DNA of 20,597 nt from Saccoglossus kowalevskii (Eukaryota > Hemichordata > Enteropneusta > Harrimaniidae): positions 39,562-60,158 of the forward strand of contig NW_003156257.1 in NCBI RefSeq assembly GCF_000003605.2. The letters run 5' to 3'. The notes under the pieces are model-generated. The model ran no database searches and was not told the DNA's origin. It saw only the letters and a program-made list of their open reading frames with translations. Below are positions 1 through 9,847 of this stretch, piece by piece. Every line of letters starts with the position of its first letter. The first letter of the stretch is position 1. The position numbers and the translations under genes were made by a program.

Positions 1-129
1 GGTGACTTAATTCAATGCATAATGAGATGGTCATAACATTACCCTCAGGAAATGGTTTTACATGTTATTATCGCACTACTTTATTAATTTCATACTTCAT
101 TAGTTAGCAACATATCAGTACCATTACTA

Positions 130-165
130 AGCACCAGCTAGTGGACGAAATAATTGTATGTACTC
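130..165 (+). repeat. dispersed repeat, copy A
   Basis: A segment of about 36 bp recurs in the same orientation at 9174-9209. Positions 141-165 match the second copy exactly over 25 bp, and the AAGCACC just before it also matches, separated by a short indel. Similarity fades on both sides. It is probably the end of an interspersed element, but too little remains to name the family. Confidence 0.7.
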
Positions 166-1350
166 TTAGATCACTCTATTAACCTAAGTACAATTAAAAA
201 TCAACGTGTCGATGTACCTCGTGGCCTGATGGAGTTTGATTTCCCGCATTTAGAGACGGAAGTGGTGTCATGTATCACGTCAGAGCATTTTCATAAGTAA
301 TTTAAACATTTTATGCGACATCTGTACCGCTGTATGGGCTCATTCAACGTGAAGTATAGTTTAATATATTGTATTGGTTCTCTTTTGCTCCTATTGGCAT
401 TTTATCAGAAATAGACTCCTCAGAAACATGGCAATCCAAACATTGTTCAAAACGAAAACATCTATTGCATCAATCATAATGAGTATTCTCTTTGTAGTTG
501 AATATAACAAATCTGTGACAAGAAAATTAAATATTGGTAAGTTGGAAGGTGTTTTTTTGTTTTAGTTATTTGTGATGTTCATAATTTGATCACCTCATTG
601 TTACTAGAATAATTCAAATTCTACTTTGTGCTCCATGGTTGAAATGAGCTTCAGAATATTATTTGCATGAAAATTAGTCTTTATTGGCGATAACTACGAG
701 TTGCAATTTAGACGCGAACAGTTATATGGGCAATATGATGATTATAACAATTTACACATACAAGTGGTGATATTGTGAAAACAATATTATTATTGTTTTG
801 TATCCAAGGAATCCGAGAAAAAAGAGTATCGGCACGTCAGTGTTTTACACCATGCAAAAAGTAGACTCATATCATGAAACACGACAATGTATCAGACTCA
901 GAACCTAAATTATGCATTGGTTTGTTTTCATCATCTGTCTACACAAAACATACAATGCTCTAGCAATTGACTGAAAAGGCAAAATAAGTCGAACGGTTTC
1001 ATCTAATACAAATCTTAGTGCAGTCCTGGCCACACTTGCCTAACCATTATACTAAGGCAAATAACCATAACAATTTGGTGGGTTTCAAATGCGTCTACAT
1101 TTTCTAGGAAGTGAATCGTTTTCTGAGGTGTTTTAACTTAACCTTAAATTCTTTATAACGTCCTCCAGGTGTATATTGGATATCAAGCTGGTCCAACAAC
1201 ATTGATGCCCTAATCAGGGTACCTGTATCGCGACATGATTTCTCCTCACCGCCGAATAGTTGAATTCATTGTTTATTTATATTTACTACTTGTACCATAT
1301 CAACATTTAATGTTGTTATAAAACTTTTTATTTTTTGTTGAAATCATTTT

Positions 1351-1371
1351 CATTCATTCATTCATTCATTC
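1351..1371 (+). repeat. (ATTC)n microsatellite
   Basis: Five uninterrupted CATT units in tandem, preceded by an imperfect copy. This is a simple sequence repeat with no gene nearby. Confidence 0.9.
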
Positions 1372-1609
1372 GATCAACACTACCTCTTCATTATGGGCAT
1401 CAATAATACCTGCAGTAGAACTAAATACTTACCCTAACTCAGTCATCAGAGATTCGCTAACATTTTTAATATTTGGCTTGATAATTACTTTTTTTTGTGA
1501 TTTGGTTCTGGAATCACTAATTGGTTTGTGTTCACTTCTTTCTGTTCTTTACAACTTTTATAAAACACATCTTTAGCAGAGTGTGTATCTATCTATATTA
1601 TGGTGATTT

Positions 1610-1855
1610 AATAAGATGATTCGTCTGGCGTACCACCTGATGTTTTTTCCATCTACCGGCGATCTTAACTTTTTCTTCGAGATTCACATCATAACAAACA
1701 CAGTCTCCATCCTTAAACATCACTTCTTGAACTTTTTCATCATACTGAGTGTCGTCTTACTGAGTCATTGCAATCTGTTGAGAACGTCAATGCATTCCGT
1801 CAGATCCACCGGGTATATTGTCTTGAGCTTTTAGTCCAAACATTAGTTCTTCGAT
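1610..1855 (-). pseudogene. Ty3/gypsy integrase C-terminal fragment, broken
   Basis: Reading down the minus strand there is EELMFGLKAQ near 1850. After two stops comes the open segment VMFKDGDCVCYDV, then GRWKKHQVVRQTNHL, ending near 1610. In Ty3/gypsy integrases the block 'ELMFGR' follows the core domain, and 'F..GD.V..Y....' then 'W.GP..V.RQ' forms the SH3-like C-terminal domain, so order and spacing fit. The core catalytic domain is absent. This tail resembles a different gypsy lineage from the Gmr1-type integrase at 2465-3215, which usually has a 'VLVLLP' type C-terminus. It may therefore be a second, nested or adjacent element. Stops make it non-functional. Confidence 0.45.
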
Positions 1856-1929
1856 GATGTTTGATTAAAAACTGTTGACCTTGGTCCAATTGTATTCTCG
1901 TTGAACATCAGTAGTGTTAGATGAAATCT

Positions 1930-2452
1930 TCATACAGATATTTTGCTGTTGTTATTGAGGTCTGGTTTATGTTTCAACTTTACAAATTTGGTTATATGGT
2001 TTATGCTAACCAACACGTCATTAACACCTCCCCTTGCTTCTTCAAGTGATATCTGTTTGGATGTTATAATGGATACCACTGGGGCTCTGGTTTTCGTACG
2101 AGGTAGATCATTCTTTTCTGCAATCATGAATTGGCATTATTGAAATTGTACTCTCATTTAGAAATTTCAGTGGATCATTGAACTGAGGAGTTATAGCCTT
2201 GGTAGTATGTGCATTTGCCTTAATCAAATGTGTTTCTTCACTGGAAATACAATATTGTATTTCATCGGGAGTTATTATAATTTCTAAAAGGCGAGGCCCA
2301 TTCTTGATTGTCATAACAATGTTATGTCCACTTGAGTAATTTGCCAATGCAGCCCACTTTTTTTGGTGGGTGCTCATAACAGTAGTCTCAAAACTTTTCA
2401 GTTCAGTTTTAATGCAAGATATTTCAGTTTGTGGGCTGTGTACTTTTTTCAC
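1930..2452 (-). pseudogene. unrecognised decayed ORF pair
   Basis: Two overlapping minus-strand reading frames, 2452-2108 (114 codons) and 2127-1930 (65 codons), are offset by a frameshift near 2110-2127. Together they could encode about 175 residues. The first is unusually long for this AT-rich window and looks protein-like (for example KNGPRLLEIIITPDE). It shows no motif I can assign: no zinc finger, no DDE triad, no membrane segment. It lies between the end of the Gmr1-type integrase and a second integrase tail, so it is probably part of an inserted or recombined mobile element. A decayed host exon cannot be excluded. Confidence 0.35.
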
Positions 2453-2464
2453 TTGCAGACAGGT

Positions 2465-3215
2465 TTACACTTGAATGTGCCTGTCACTGTTGAGAGAACC
2501 TAAGACTATACTGTGGCACCTCTCTATATGCAAAGAGTATAGCTGGTAGATAGAGGTCCCAGTCATTAGGGCGTTCATTGCACATCTTTTTCAACATTGA
2601 CTTAAGGGTTGCGTTGAATCTTTCAACTAAACCATTTCCCAATGGGGTGGTAGGGCTTTGTGGTTAGCTGCTTAATCGATATTAATCTGCTTACATCGTG
2701 CATCTGATCGGAGGTGAATTAACTACCCATGTCTCTTAGTACTTCGTGAGGAATACCTACCCGACTATACACCTCCTTCAATGCCTCAGCTACACTTTCA
2801 GTATCATTTTTTTAGAGGAATAGCATCCAGATACCTGGTCGCAAAATCAACTATAGTTAGTATACACCGGTATCCTCACTTTGACATATGTGTTATTGCC
2901 CTCACCAAATCTACTGCAACCCTTTGAAATAGGCATCTTACTAAGTGCCACCTTCTTAACCTTACCTTTCGGGATTGTCCGTTGACAAATGTCACAAGAA
3001 CAGCAGAACCTAGACACCATGGAGCCCTGGTCAAAAGAAGTTCCTCATTATATAAGCAGATGTTTTACCAATTCGCAAGTGCCCCATAGTCAATTCATGG
3101 GCAAGTTTCAACACTTTGGACCTCAACTGTGATGGTATAACCACGTGATTTATAGCTTCACCATAATTCATCTTGGAGCTTTGAAACATCTACTACAATA
3201 TACCATGTTGGGTAG
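2465..3215 (-). pseudogene. Gmr1-type integrase, broken
   Basis: The integrase inserts element cDNA into the host genome. The zinc-binding HHCC domain is visible as LAHELTMGHLRIGKTSAYIM, then CCSCDICQRTIPKGK about 30 codons later. The catalytic core follows: first Asp in ILTIVDFATRYLDAIP (about 2870-2825), second Asp in EVLRDMGS.FTSDQM (about 2740-2695, with a stop inside), and Glu in GNGLVERFNATLKSMLKK (about 2645-2590). CNERPNDWDLYLPAILFAYREVPQ then closes the core. Homology ends shortly after, near 2465, where 'GFSPFELLYG' would be expected. Several stops and at least four frame changes are needed to read it, so it cannot be functional. Confidence 0.85.
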
Positions 3216-3298
3216 TAAACCAAGACTTGTTTTCACCCCGGCAACTTTTGACCTCTCTCTGAGAAAGTTTAATGTCTTGTCCACAGACTGTGCTTCCC

Positions 3299-3720
3299 TC
3301 AGGCTACATTCACCATGATCCAAATCAATGCCAAATGCTTTATTGTTCTCTCAGCCCACTGTGCTCTGGTCACTACACTTACTTGCTCACACTGCCTTCC
3401 CCAAGTGGGATCATCATCTTCATGATTCCTGGCTCCCTGCAGGTCAACAATGATTACATTGTACAAAAGGTTTTCAAAACACAGCCTCAAAACGTTCTAC
3501 AATGAATGGGATACTAACCTCTAACCTCTACTATGGGCTGTTGGTACGTTCACGCAATTCCCACTGACTGTATAGCATGATACTTCCTTACCTTTGTACT
3601 GCTCTTTATTAACAAACTTTTTGTTGACAATTGCACCCCTGCATCCAGAATCTCTTAATACTTTACTTCTACTTCCCCAACATAGCTTCTGTAAACTGGC
3701 ATACTGATTCACCACTGGTA
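3299..3720 (-). pseudogene. retrotransposon aspartic protease and linker, broken
   Basis: The segment VLRDSGCRGAIVNKKFV (around 3660-3610) carries the DSG active site of a retropepsin, followed by YKGKEVSCYTVSGNCVNVP, the usual strand after the active site in this lineage. A second open segment, 3490-3299, contains VIIVDLQGARNHEDDDPTWG and then VVTRAQ. That is the characteristic linker after protease in these elements ('GN.PGAR.P.DPD...VTRAQ'). The two segments are in different frames with a break at about 3490-3521. The protease would process the Gag-Pol polyprotein. Confidence 0.75.
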
Positions 3721-3839
3721 CCAAACCCTTAATGATGTCTGTCTGGGTGAATGACCTTTTGAGTTGACATAATTTCCACACATGCGCCTTGTTGGAACTT
3801 GCACTGGCAGCAACATCCCTCGCTCGTTTTCCCACTGAT

Positions 3840-4125
3840 GGTATTTTCCAGCTTCAATAATGCCACACCAAATTCCTTTTTACCTTTTTGGCCACCTATA
3901 CCGCTCGCCCTATTCTCGCATTCTATTGCTTTATGACCCCATACAGGTGGCATGTACCTCGTCAGATGGCCTCTGATTGCCAGGCCTGGAATCTGCGGAC
4001 TTAACTGGATACTTATCCTTGTATCACATTCTCAGATACCGTCTTCCCTCTCACCTAGATAAACCTCTCGGCCAATTCTTTTACTGATGCTAAGCCCTTT
4101 TCTCTGAGGTCGCCAAATTACAAAA
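3840..4125 (-). pseudogene. gag 3' end with SCAN-like helix and zinc knuckle, broken
   Basis: Near 4100-4070 the minus strand reads GLASVKELAERF in interrupted frames, resembling the SCAN-like helical segment near the gag C-terminus of Gmr1-type elements ('..EMAE.YL.A.G'). Around 3955-3915 a CCHC zinc knuckle survives across a frameshift: the bases encode C-x2-C in one frame and GHKAIEC in the next. The rest of gag, upstream on this strand, is absent. Similarity stops at an A-rich run near 4125-4135, suggesting a deletion joined the gag 3' end to leader or LTR sequence. Confidence 0.6.
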
Positions 4126-4139
4126 AAAAACATGCACTA

Positions 4140-5040
4140 AGCTGCGAAGCCCGATCGTGATGACGTGTACTAGAATATTTCTAAAATACAAATATTAAGA
4201 TCATAGCACGCTCGCCAAGTGTCACAGGTTCGAGGCGTTATTATTCGCACACGAAAGTCACTCGCATACAATAAAAACACCGTGGTACATTATATCATAT
4301 TTATATACATAAAGTAAGAAAACAAAACTAACGTACATAACGGTTATATTTCTGAATTATGGATTCAATATGCATATTGTTCATTTAAATACAATCGTAC
4401 TCACGTATTCTATAGTCTGGCTTTAGGGATAATTGCCAAAATAACTTCACATTAATTATCAGTACTAAGTTCTTTCATCATTGCAAACCAAATTAATCAA
4501 TACCTATTCAATAATTACCCGGACGGCCACGCCAAAGTAACCAACAACTGATCCTGCGTTAACTTACAAATACATAGATAGAAATTACAATAAAATTACA
4601 CAGAAACGCTATACACTACCATACACGACTCAGCACTGGACGGTCAATGTGCGTGGTCCATACAGTTAGCGACAACTAGTGTGACATAAACAGCTGTCTC
4701 TCCCTCTCTCCAACATTTCCTGTATGGACCTTGCTAATATCAACTGCAGATATCCGCTCGTAACGTGCATATATTCGCCATACAGTAGTTGATCTAGAAA
4801 AACGTAGAACTGACAGCAAGTTCCAATCTGAGCCCCGGCTTCTACAGCGTAAATCATGCATAAACTTGACACTACGGAGTTACGACCACTCAGTGCGCCG
4901 ACCGCCACACCCCAGCTAGGTTGCCTGAAGGCGATAATAAAAAAATTACATTCACAGCCAAAATGCTGCATAAGCGTAGTACACAAAATGACCTACAATA
5001 GTTACTTTCCGTGACTGCACAGTTTCAGTCAGCAAACTGG
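4140..5040 (-). other. possible 5' LTR and leader of the Gmr1-type element
   Basis: This 900-bp non-coding stretch lies just upstream, on the minus strand, of the gag relic and keeps more CpG than its surroundings. On the minus strand there is a TATA-like TGTATATAAATA (about 4315-4300). About 80 bp later comes GTGACACTTGGCGAGCG (about 4230-4212), which resembles an LTR end (..ACA) followed by a 'TTGGCGA..' primer-binding site common in gypsy elements. I found no matching 3' LTR in the window, so the LTR start and identity are unproven. The 106-codon ORF at 4986-4666 overlaps it and resembles nothing I know. Confidence 0.3.
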
Positions 5041-5159
5041 TAAAATCAGCCGAGGCAACCACTAAGTCAAATTAATAATTTAATGAAACAAATGGGCATA
5101 TATTACAACAATATGAGCCAAAATCGAGCTCTCGATCACAACAAACCCCTGTCACCACA

Positions 5160-5390
5160 GACAATCACATTGATTGACACAGAAACAATTAAATGTTGTC
5201 TATATGTGCAATGAATCAATATATGTTAATCATCAATAAATTATCACAAACAATTGAGTTTTCACTGTCCCATGTTTGTGCCAGAGATTTACTAATAAAG
5301 TGCCAATGATTAATAAATTGACACAAGACAATCAAATGTTGACTATATTGTAGCTGTAATGTACAATCAATCGATATGTAATAATGTAAC
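5160..5390. repeat. degenerate tandem AT-rich repeats
   Basis: The block starting ATTGACACAGAAACAATTAAATG near 5174 is echoed near 5317 as ATTGACACAAGACAATCAAATG. Both continue into TTGNCTATAT...AATCAAT..ATATGT. A weaker third copy (AAATTATCACAAACAATT) lies between, near 5238. The spacing is about 145 bp. It looks like a decayed tandem duplication and encodes nothing. Confidence 0.5.
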
Positions 5391-6400
5391 ACCTGGGTAA
5401 TGGCTGCTCTCTGTTTGACTCAACTATTTGTCAAATGTACATCAACAAATTAGTGTGTTTAGTTACTGATGGACTAAATTAACTCTTTGTAGCTATAGAC
5501 AAACAATATTGACAAGAGAAGTATAATGTACTGGGTGGGCTCGTCTTTTAAATATTGATTTCAGGAAAAATAATTTCTCTAGTGCAGTGTGTAATATGAA
5601 ATGCAATTTGGTATTCCATTATACAACAAAGGAGGTACTATGCTTACCTCTAATTATTTGTCAGTTGCCAATAGTTTAATAGTATGTACTCAAATACTCA
5701 TCATATGAAATGTTCATTATTATTTAAATACCACATAAAGCCGGTTCACACCAGTTCATATTTCTTTCTAATTACCTTTCTCTTTATATAATTAAATGAC
5801 ATTTTCGTTATTTAATTTATTCAAGTTCCAAATTGTCCCGATTTAGTTCATGTGGTTGATGCTTACCCTTTAACTTATATTAAAATTATTATTTGTATGC
5901 GACATATATGGTTGACATTTACAAGACCATTTAGTTTGACACATTTCCATTACAAAGGCACGATTACATATGTTGTGATACAAGTTAGAAAAAATAAACT
6001 GAATAAATGCCAGTAAAAATAACTGGTTTTACCGTACCATTGGGACTTACCTTCATTAATGTGTTTGTATAAACTGCTTCCTGGATAACATCACTAAATG
6101 TGGGGTATACATTACGATGAAGCTAAAGAAAACCCCATAATTGGGAGTATTCACCAATATAACATTGGAAAATCATCTTTACCAATGCCGTGATACGGGT
6201 AAGAAATGTTATAATATATTAATTCCACAACAGAGAAACACATTTTTATTTTTTATTTTTTGATTACATTGAATTTAGGATATACTTTTTTCTTGCCTTT
6301 CCTCATTTCTACGTCTATTACAGGTGAATTTGAATGCCAGGATAAGCTTTAGAACTCAGAATTAATCTTCCACAGAACAAACGTTTATGCTTGTGAGCAA
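5390..6400. other. intergenic stretch with a possible splice acceptor
   Basis: No gene is seen. At 6288-6324 a long pyrimidine tract ends in CTATTACAG. This is a good splice acceptor about 80 bp upstream of the hydrolase start codon, consistent with an intron in that gene's 5' untranslated region. Confidence 0.4.
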
Positions 6401-6403
6401 ATA

Positions 6404-7314
6404 ATGGCAAGGACGCTGCAGCTCGTTATTACTGTCATGGTAATCATTTCCTGCTATGGTATATTCATCACATCATATTCAAATTTAGTTCAATTTAACC
6501 TCAAAGAATTTCAACAAAACACGACGATAAATATATACTCGCGTAAGTCTCTGTACCCAAAGGGCATCTTAAAAAGATTAGACAAGTTATCGGTGAGGCC
6601 GAACCAACTCCATGGCACGTTGAACATGACAAGCGACATGGTGTCGGCTGGATTTGCACATAATGGATCAATGCGTAGACTACATGATTTATTAAATGAC
6701 GTATTATTGCAAAATCGGTCTCTTAAAATTGGTATAATAGGAGGATCTATTTCGGCAGGTGGCGTTCTCGGGGGAGAAGAGTTTATTTATTCCAGTATAC
6801 TGGGAGATTTGCTGTGTCTTGTGTTGAATGGCCGTATTTAAATACATATCGCAGCAATAGGTGCAGCAGATAGCAGTTACTATAGATATTGTTTAAAAGC
6901 ACACCTCAACGCATCAGATATGGATATTATTGTATGGGAATTAGCTCTCAATGATTACCTTGTAAACATTGGGCCTGGTTTCCAAGAAGATTTGACGAGG
7001 CAACTCTTAGAATTACCACAGCAACCGCAGTTATTTTATGTTAATTTTGTCCATCGAATACTATTTACCACACCACGTCCATGCAGGGTCCTTGAAAAAG
7101 CTGGAAGCGATCCACTGTCTGTTCATTATGAAATACCGTCTGTAAGTTTGCCCAATGCGCTGTGCACATTGCTGAGACAAGCATCCAGGTCATATGCCAC
7201 ACAAAATGGCTGCGATATTTCTTGCTTATTTAATAGAAAGTGGTTTTCAACGTATTTTATCATCAGAACAAATCTATGGTATTGAAACACTTCCTCTTCC
7301 ATTCTTCAATGGAT

Positions 7315-7345
<31 letters not shown>

Positions 7346-7771
7346 TTCCCACAATGCAGGTCGTCATTAAAAACAAAAGAAGGCAATTATCATGCTTTGA
7401 CACCACTTCGATATGATAAAGATTGGGCGGTGATGGAACAAACAAATGAGGGTGAGGAAAGCAGAATAGATAGCAAACCATTATGGAAGTGTAAGAGTGA
7501 ACGGAAAACCATAGTATTTCCTATAAACAACATTACAATTATAAATGTACCAGTATTCAATGTGCATGTCGCGATGCTAGGCTGCATAGAATGTGGTCTT
7601 GCTAGAATTTTCGTTGATGCTATGAAATACACCAAAATCAATGCTTACTGGAAATGGAACGTTCCAAGAATTTTCAATATTACAGCTAACTTGCGAACAG
7701 GTAGGCATAATGTGACGATAACCAGTGTTTCAAATCAACTTATACGACTGATTGCTGTTATTGCTGGATAG
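6404..7771 (+). pseudogene. SGNH/GDSL-type hydrolase, broken
   Basis: SGNH hydrolases are mostly esterases or lipases acting on acyl esters; the substrate here is unknown. Residues 5-22 form a hydrophobic signal anchor, so the protein would enter the secretory pathway. Block I is IGGSISAGG (Ser about residue 115), block II AIGAADSSYYRYC, block III WELALNDY (Asn) and block V DKHPGH (Asp/His). A C-terminal region follows to 7771, including NYHALTPLRYDKDW and GRHNVTITSVSNQLI. Three lesions break it: TAA at 6839-6841 in an otherwise continuous frame, a one-base shift near 7175 just before DKHPGH, and a frame change at the CA repeat 7315-7343. The stretch 6404-7771 has no obvious intron. It could be a pseudogene, or a real gene with assembly indels in low-complexity sequence. 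Confidence 0.8.
7315..7343 (+). repeat. (CA)n microsatellite inside the hydrolase frame
   Basis: Twenty-nine bases of pure CA repeat separate LPLPFFNGS (one frame) from CRSSLKTKEGNYHALTP (another frame). Length change in this tract probably caused the frame loss. An intron ending at the CACAATGCAG just after it is a weaker alternative. Confidence 0.9.
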
Positions 7772-8089
7772 ACATGATTTTGGGAAGAGTATATGTTTAA
7801 TATACAATATCGTGAGTTCTTATATAATGTTTTTTTTGTCAAACAAAAACAATCGAAATAATGAATTAGTGCTCCGATTAGAAATTTCGTCTCATGATTA
7901 GACAAGGTCCCTAACACCTATTGTTGACTTGATGTTCGGTGAAGAGCAATGATTTATATCGATTATTCAATTCATCAGAGATTCATCAGACATGGAGAAA
8001 GGGGCGTATAACTGCAAGAAAGCAAGTGTAAAACGAGAGATACAAGCTGAGAACAATATTGGCATATATTGAACCACACACGGTTTATT

Positions 8090-8563
8090 TTGTCGTATCG
8101 GAAAAATACAAGTTTATGTTCAAGTTGGTGCTTAAAGTGTCATCCACAACTTGGACACACTTTTTGCCGATTATGAAGTGTATGGAGAATGCAAATATGA
8201 TGAAATTGTTGAACCTCACTAAACGAGATATGGAGAAATATACCAAAATGATGTTCTGCCGAGAACCACAGGAAGGACTAATGTAATTTTACTATAATAA
8301 CATACATTACAAGGTAAACCAATCGATCCAAAATAAGCAATTTGATGATCTCATCAAGAATATTGGATTACGCAATCACAGCGTGATAGCATATAACCCT
8401 TAGGGCCATGCAATATATAATATAACATTTATAGAATTTGTGAAGATGGTCATTCACCATCATTCATATGGGGAATATGTGGACCTTGGTGGGCAGTTTT
8501 ATAATATCAAAGATCATATGTATGTTTATTTGAGTAAGATTGTATCAGTCATTTTGAACATCT
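8090..8563 (+). pseudogene. CUB-like domain fragments, broken
   Basis: Two decayed plus-strand segments look like CUB domains, extracellular beta-sandwich modules. The first (about 8100-8286) reads IQVYVQVGA, stop, SVIHNLDTLFADYEVYGE, CKYDEIVE, stop, then RYGEIYQNDVLPRTTGRTN. This matches the CUB pattern 'L.F..F.....C.YD.(L/V)' followed by 'G.(Y/F)CG..LP'. The second (8339-8563, one stop) reads GHAIYNITFIEFV, then HHHSYGEYVDLGGQFY, similar in style but lacking the cysteines. The fragment lies 0.3 kb downstream of the hydrolase on the same strand, so the two may once have belonged to one extracellular gene or array. This is motif similarity by eye only. Confidence 0.35.
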
Positions 8564-9173
8564 AGGCGAGAGCGTGGTTTACTTTAACCTATAGACACCC
8601 GGAACAAGTTGCGTGGAAAGCAAGATGTTGGTGATGGTGGTTATTAAATTGTGTTGTACTACAGCTGATCCTAGTTCAATGATTGTTTCAACACTATAAG
8701 AGTAGGTCATACAGAAATTACTTAATAGGTTCATACAATAGTGTTTGTCCCTTATTATTGAAATTGGTAGCATCGGATAGTAATCATGTACTATTTTAAG
8801 TTAATTTGTGAAATTGTTTTGTGATCTTTTATTTTGCTGTGCTTCATGTTTCATTTTCATTCTGGCTTTGTGGTAATTCCATGTTTCACTTCTATAGTGT
8901 ATACGCATTAAATGCTTTATCGTGCCATACAAATATCGCCCTCATTCTCAAACCAACTGTCACGCCGTAACCTTAAGTTTACAGTAATCTAAATTGACTT
9001 AATTCGAACAGTGACGAAATTTTGGAACAATACAGCATGTCATAATATGTCATGACACAGACGGGATAGACACAGAAGAGATGGCATCCAATTGTATGAT
9101 CGATGATTCTATATCTTGCAATAACGATAATAACATTATGTGTTATGATGTCACTACTTTAATGACCCATCCC

Positions 9174-9209
9174 AAGCACCACTCGTGGACGAAATAATTG
9201 TATGTACTC
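9174..9209 (+). repeat. dispersed repeat, copy B
   Basis: Direct-orientation partner of 130-165. The last 25 bases are identical and the AAGCACC upstream is shared. The copies are 9.04 kb apart and bracket the retrotransposon relic and the hydrolase pseudogene. With no longer flanking match they are more likely two copies of a short interspersed element than LTRs. Confidence 0.7.
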
Positions 9210-9819
9210 CTATAATTACGTTTAAATGCACCAACAAGTTTTCATGACTTGTTTTAAAGGATTGTTTTCAAATCAATGACCACTACTCTGTATGTGCTTA
9301 CTGTTTATGAATGTTGGGGTGAGCGTCGACCAACCCCATCAACTCCTATTATGAAGCATATGCATTGATCCCTATTAGAAAGACAAGTTTGATGTATTTA
9401 AAATGGAAATAGTGATATCATAGGACATTTTTATCACAATTTACATTTTCAATATTTTCTATATCTAAATATAGTTCGCTTTGTGATATACATTTTTTTT
9501 TTATTTTAACCAATTGGATACAATTTGAACTATTAATCAGGTAACATTACTAAGAGAAAACACTCTGTGTGGAATATACCACATAAGTCTTTCTATATAA
9601 TTGTTTGTTGAATGGCCTAAACATATGATTTAATCGTTCTGGTACGATTGGTGTAAAATAAAAGTTGGATTATTGCGTCAAATCTGACTTTATTATATTT
9701 AATACACTTCGTGGGTCCTGTTAATACTGAAACCCAACTTCAACAAAATAGCGCCTCCAAGATGTGGATGATAAATGACTCAAACAAAAACTTACAATGT
9801 AAGTAAATCGTATACCTTT

Positions 9820-9847
9820 GTGTATACGTATACATGCGCATATGTAT
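9820..9847. repeat. alternating purine-pyrimidine tract
   Basis: Twenty-eight bases alternate perfectly between purine and pyrimidine and include the palindromes GTATACGTATAC and ATGCGCAT. Such tracts can adopt Z-DNA under supercoiling. No gene lies nearby. Confidence 0.6.

Larger units (their letters stand above)
1..1600. other. gene-free AT-rich stretch
   Basis: No ORF here looks like a protein family. The longest, about 63 codons at 374-565 on the plus strand, has the composition of chance reading through AT-rich DNA. I saw no tRNA, snRNA or transposon protein. The stretch contains one copy of a short dispersed repeat (130-165) and an ATTC microsatellite (1351-1371), listed separately. 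Confidence 0.6.
2465..4125 (-). mobile_element. Gmr1-type Ty3/gypsy LTR retrotransposon relic
   Basis: Minus-strand coding relics occur in the order gag C-terminal helix, CCHC knuckle, aspartic protease, 'VTRAQ' linker, integrase zinc domain, integrase core. Protease is followed directly by integrase with no reverse transcriptase between. This is the gene order known for the Gmr1 group of Ty3/gypsy elements, where integrase precedes RT/RNase H as in copia. The linker between protease and integrase is itself recognisable across 3299-3215, so the order is native and not caused by a deletion. RT and RNase H should follow the integrase below 2465 but are missing. Stops and frameshifts occur throughout, so the copy is dead. 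Confidence 0.8.

Noticed and set aside
3272-3505. 77-codon plus-strand ORF
   Set aside because: Antisense to the protease-integrase linker of the Gmr1-type relic.
4205-4240. tRNA B-box-like GGTTCGAGGC near 4229
   Set aside because: No matching A box, no cloverleaf and a wrong last base; not a tRNA or SINE promoter.
4666-4986. 106-codon minus-strand ORF
   Set aside because: It lies in the possible LTR/leader region, has an overlapping ORF in another frame, and resembles no protein family; treated as chance.
7390-7641. 83-codon minus-strand ORF
   Set aside because: Antisense shadow of the hydrolase C-terminal region.
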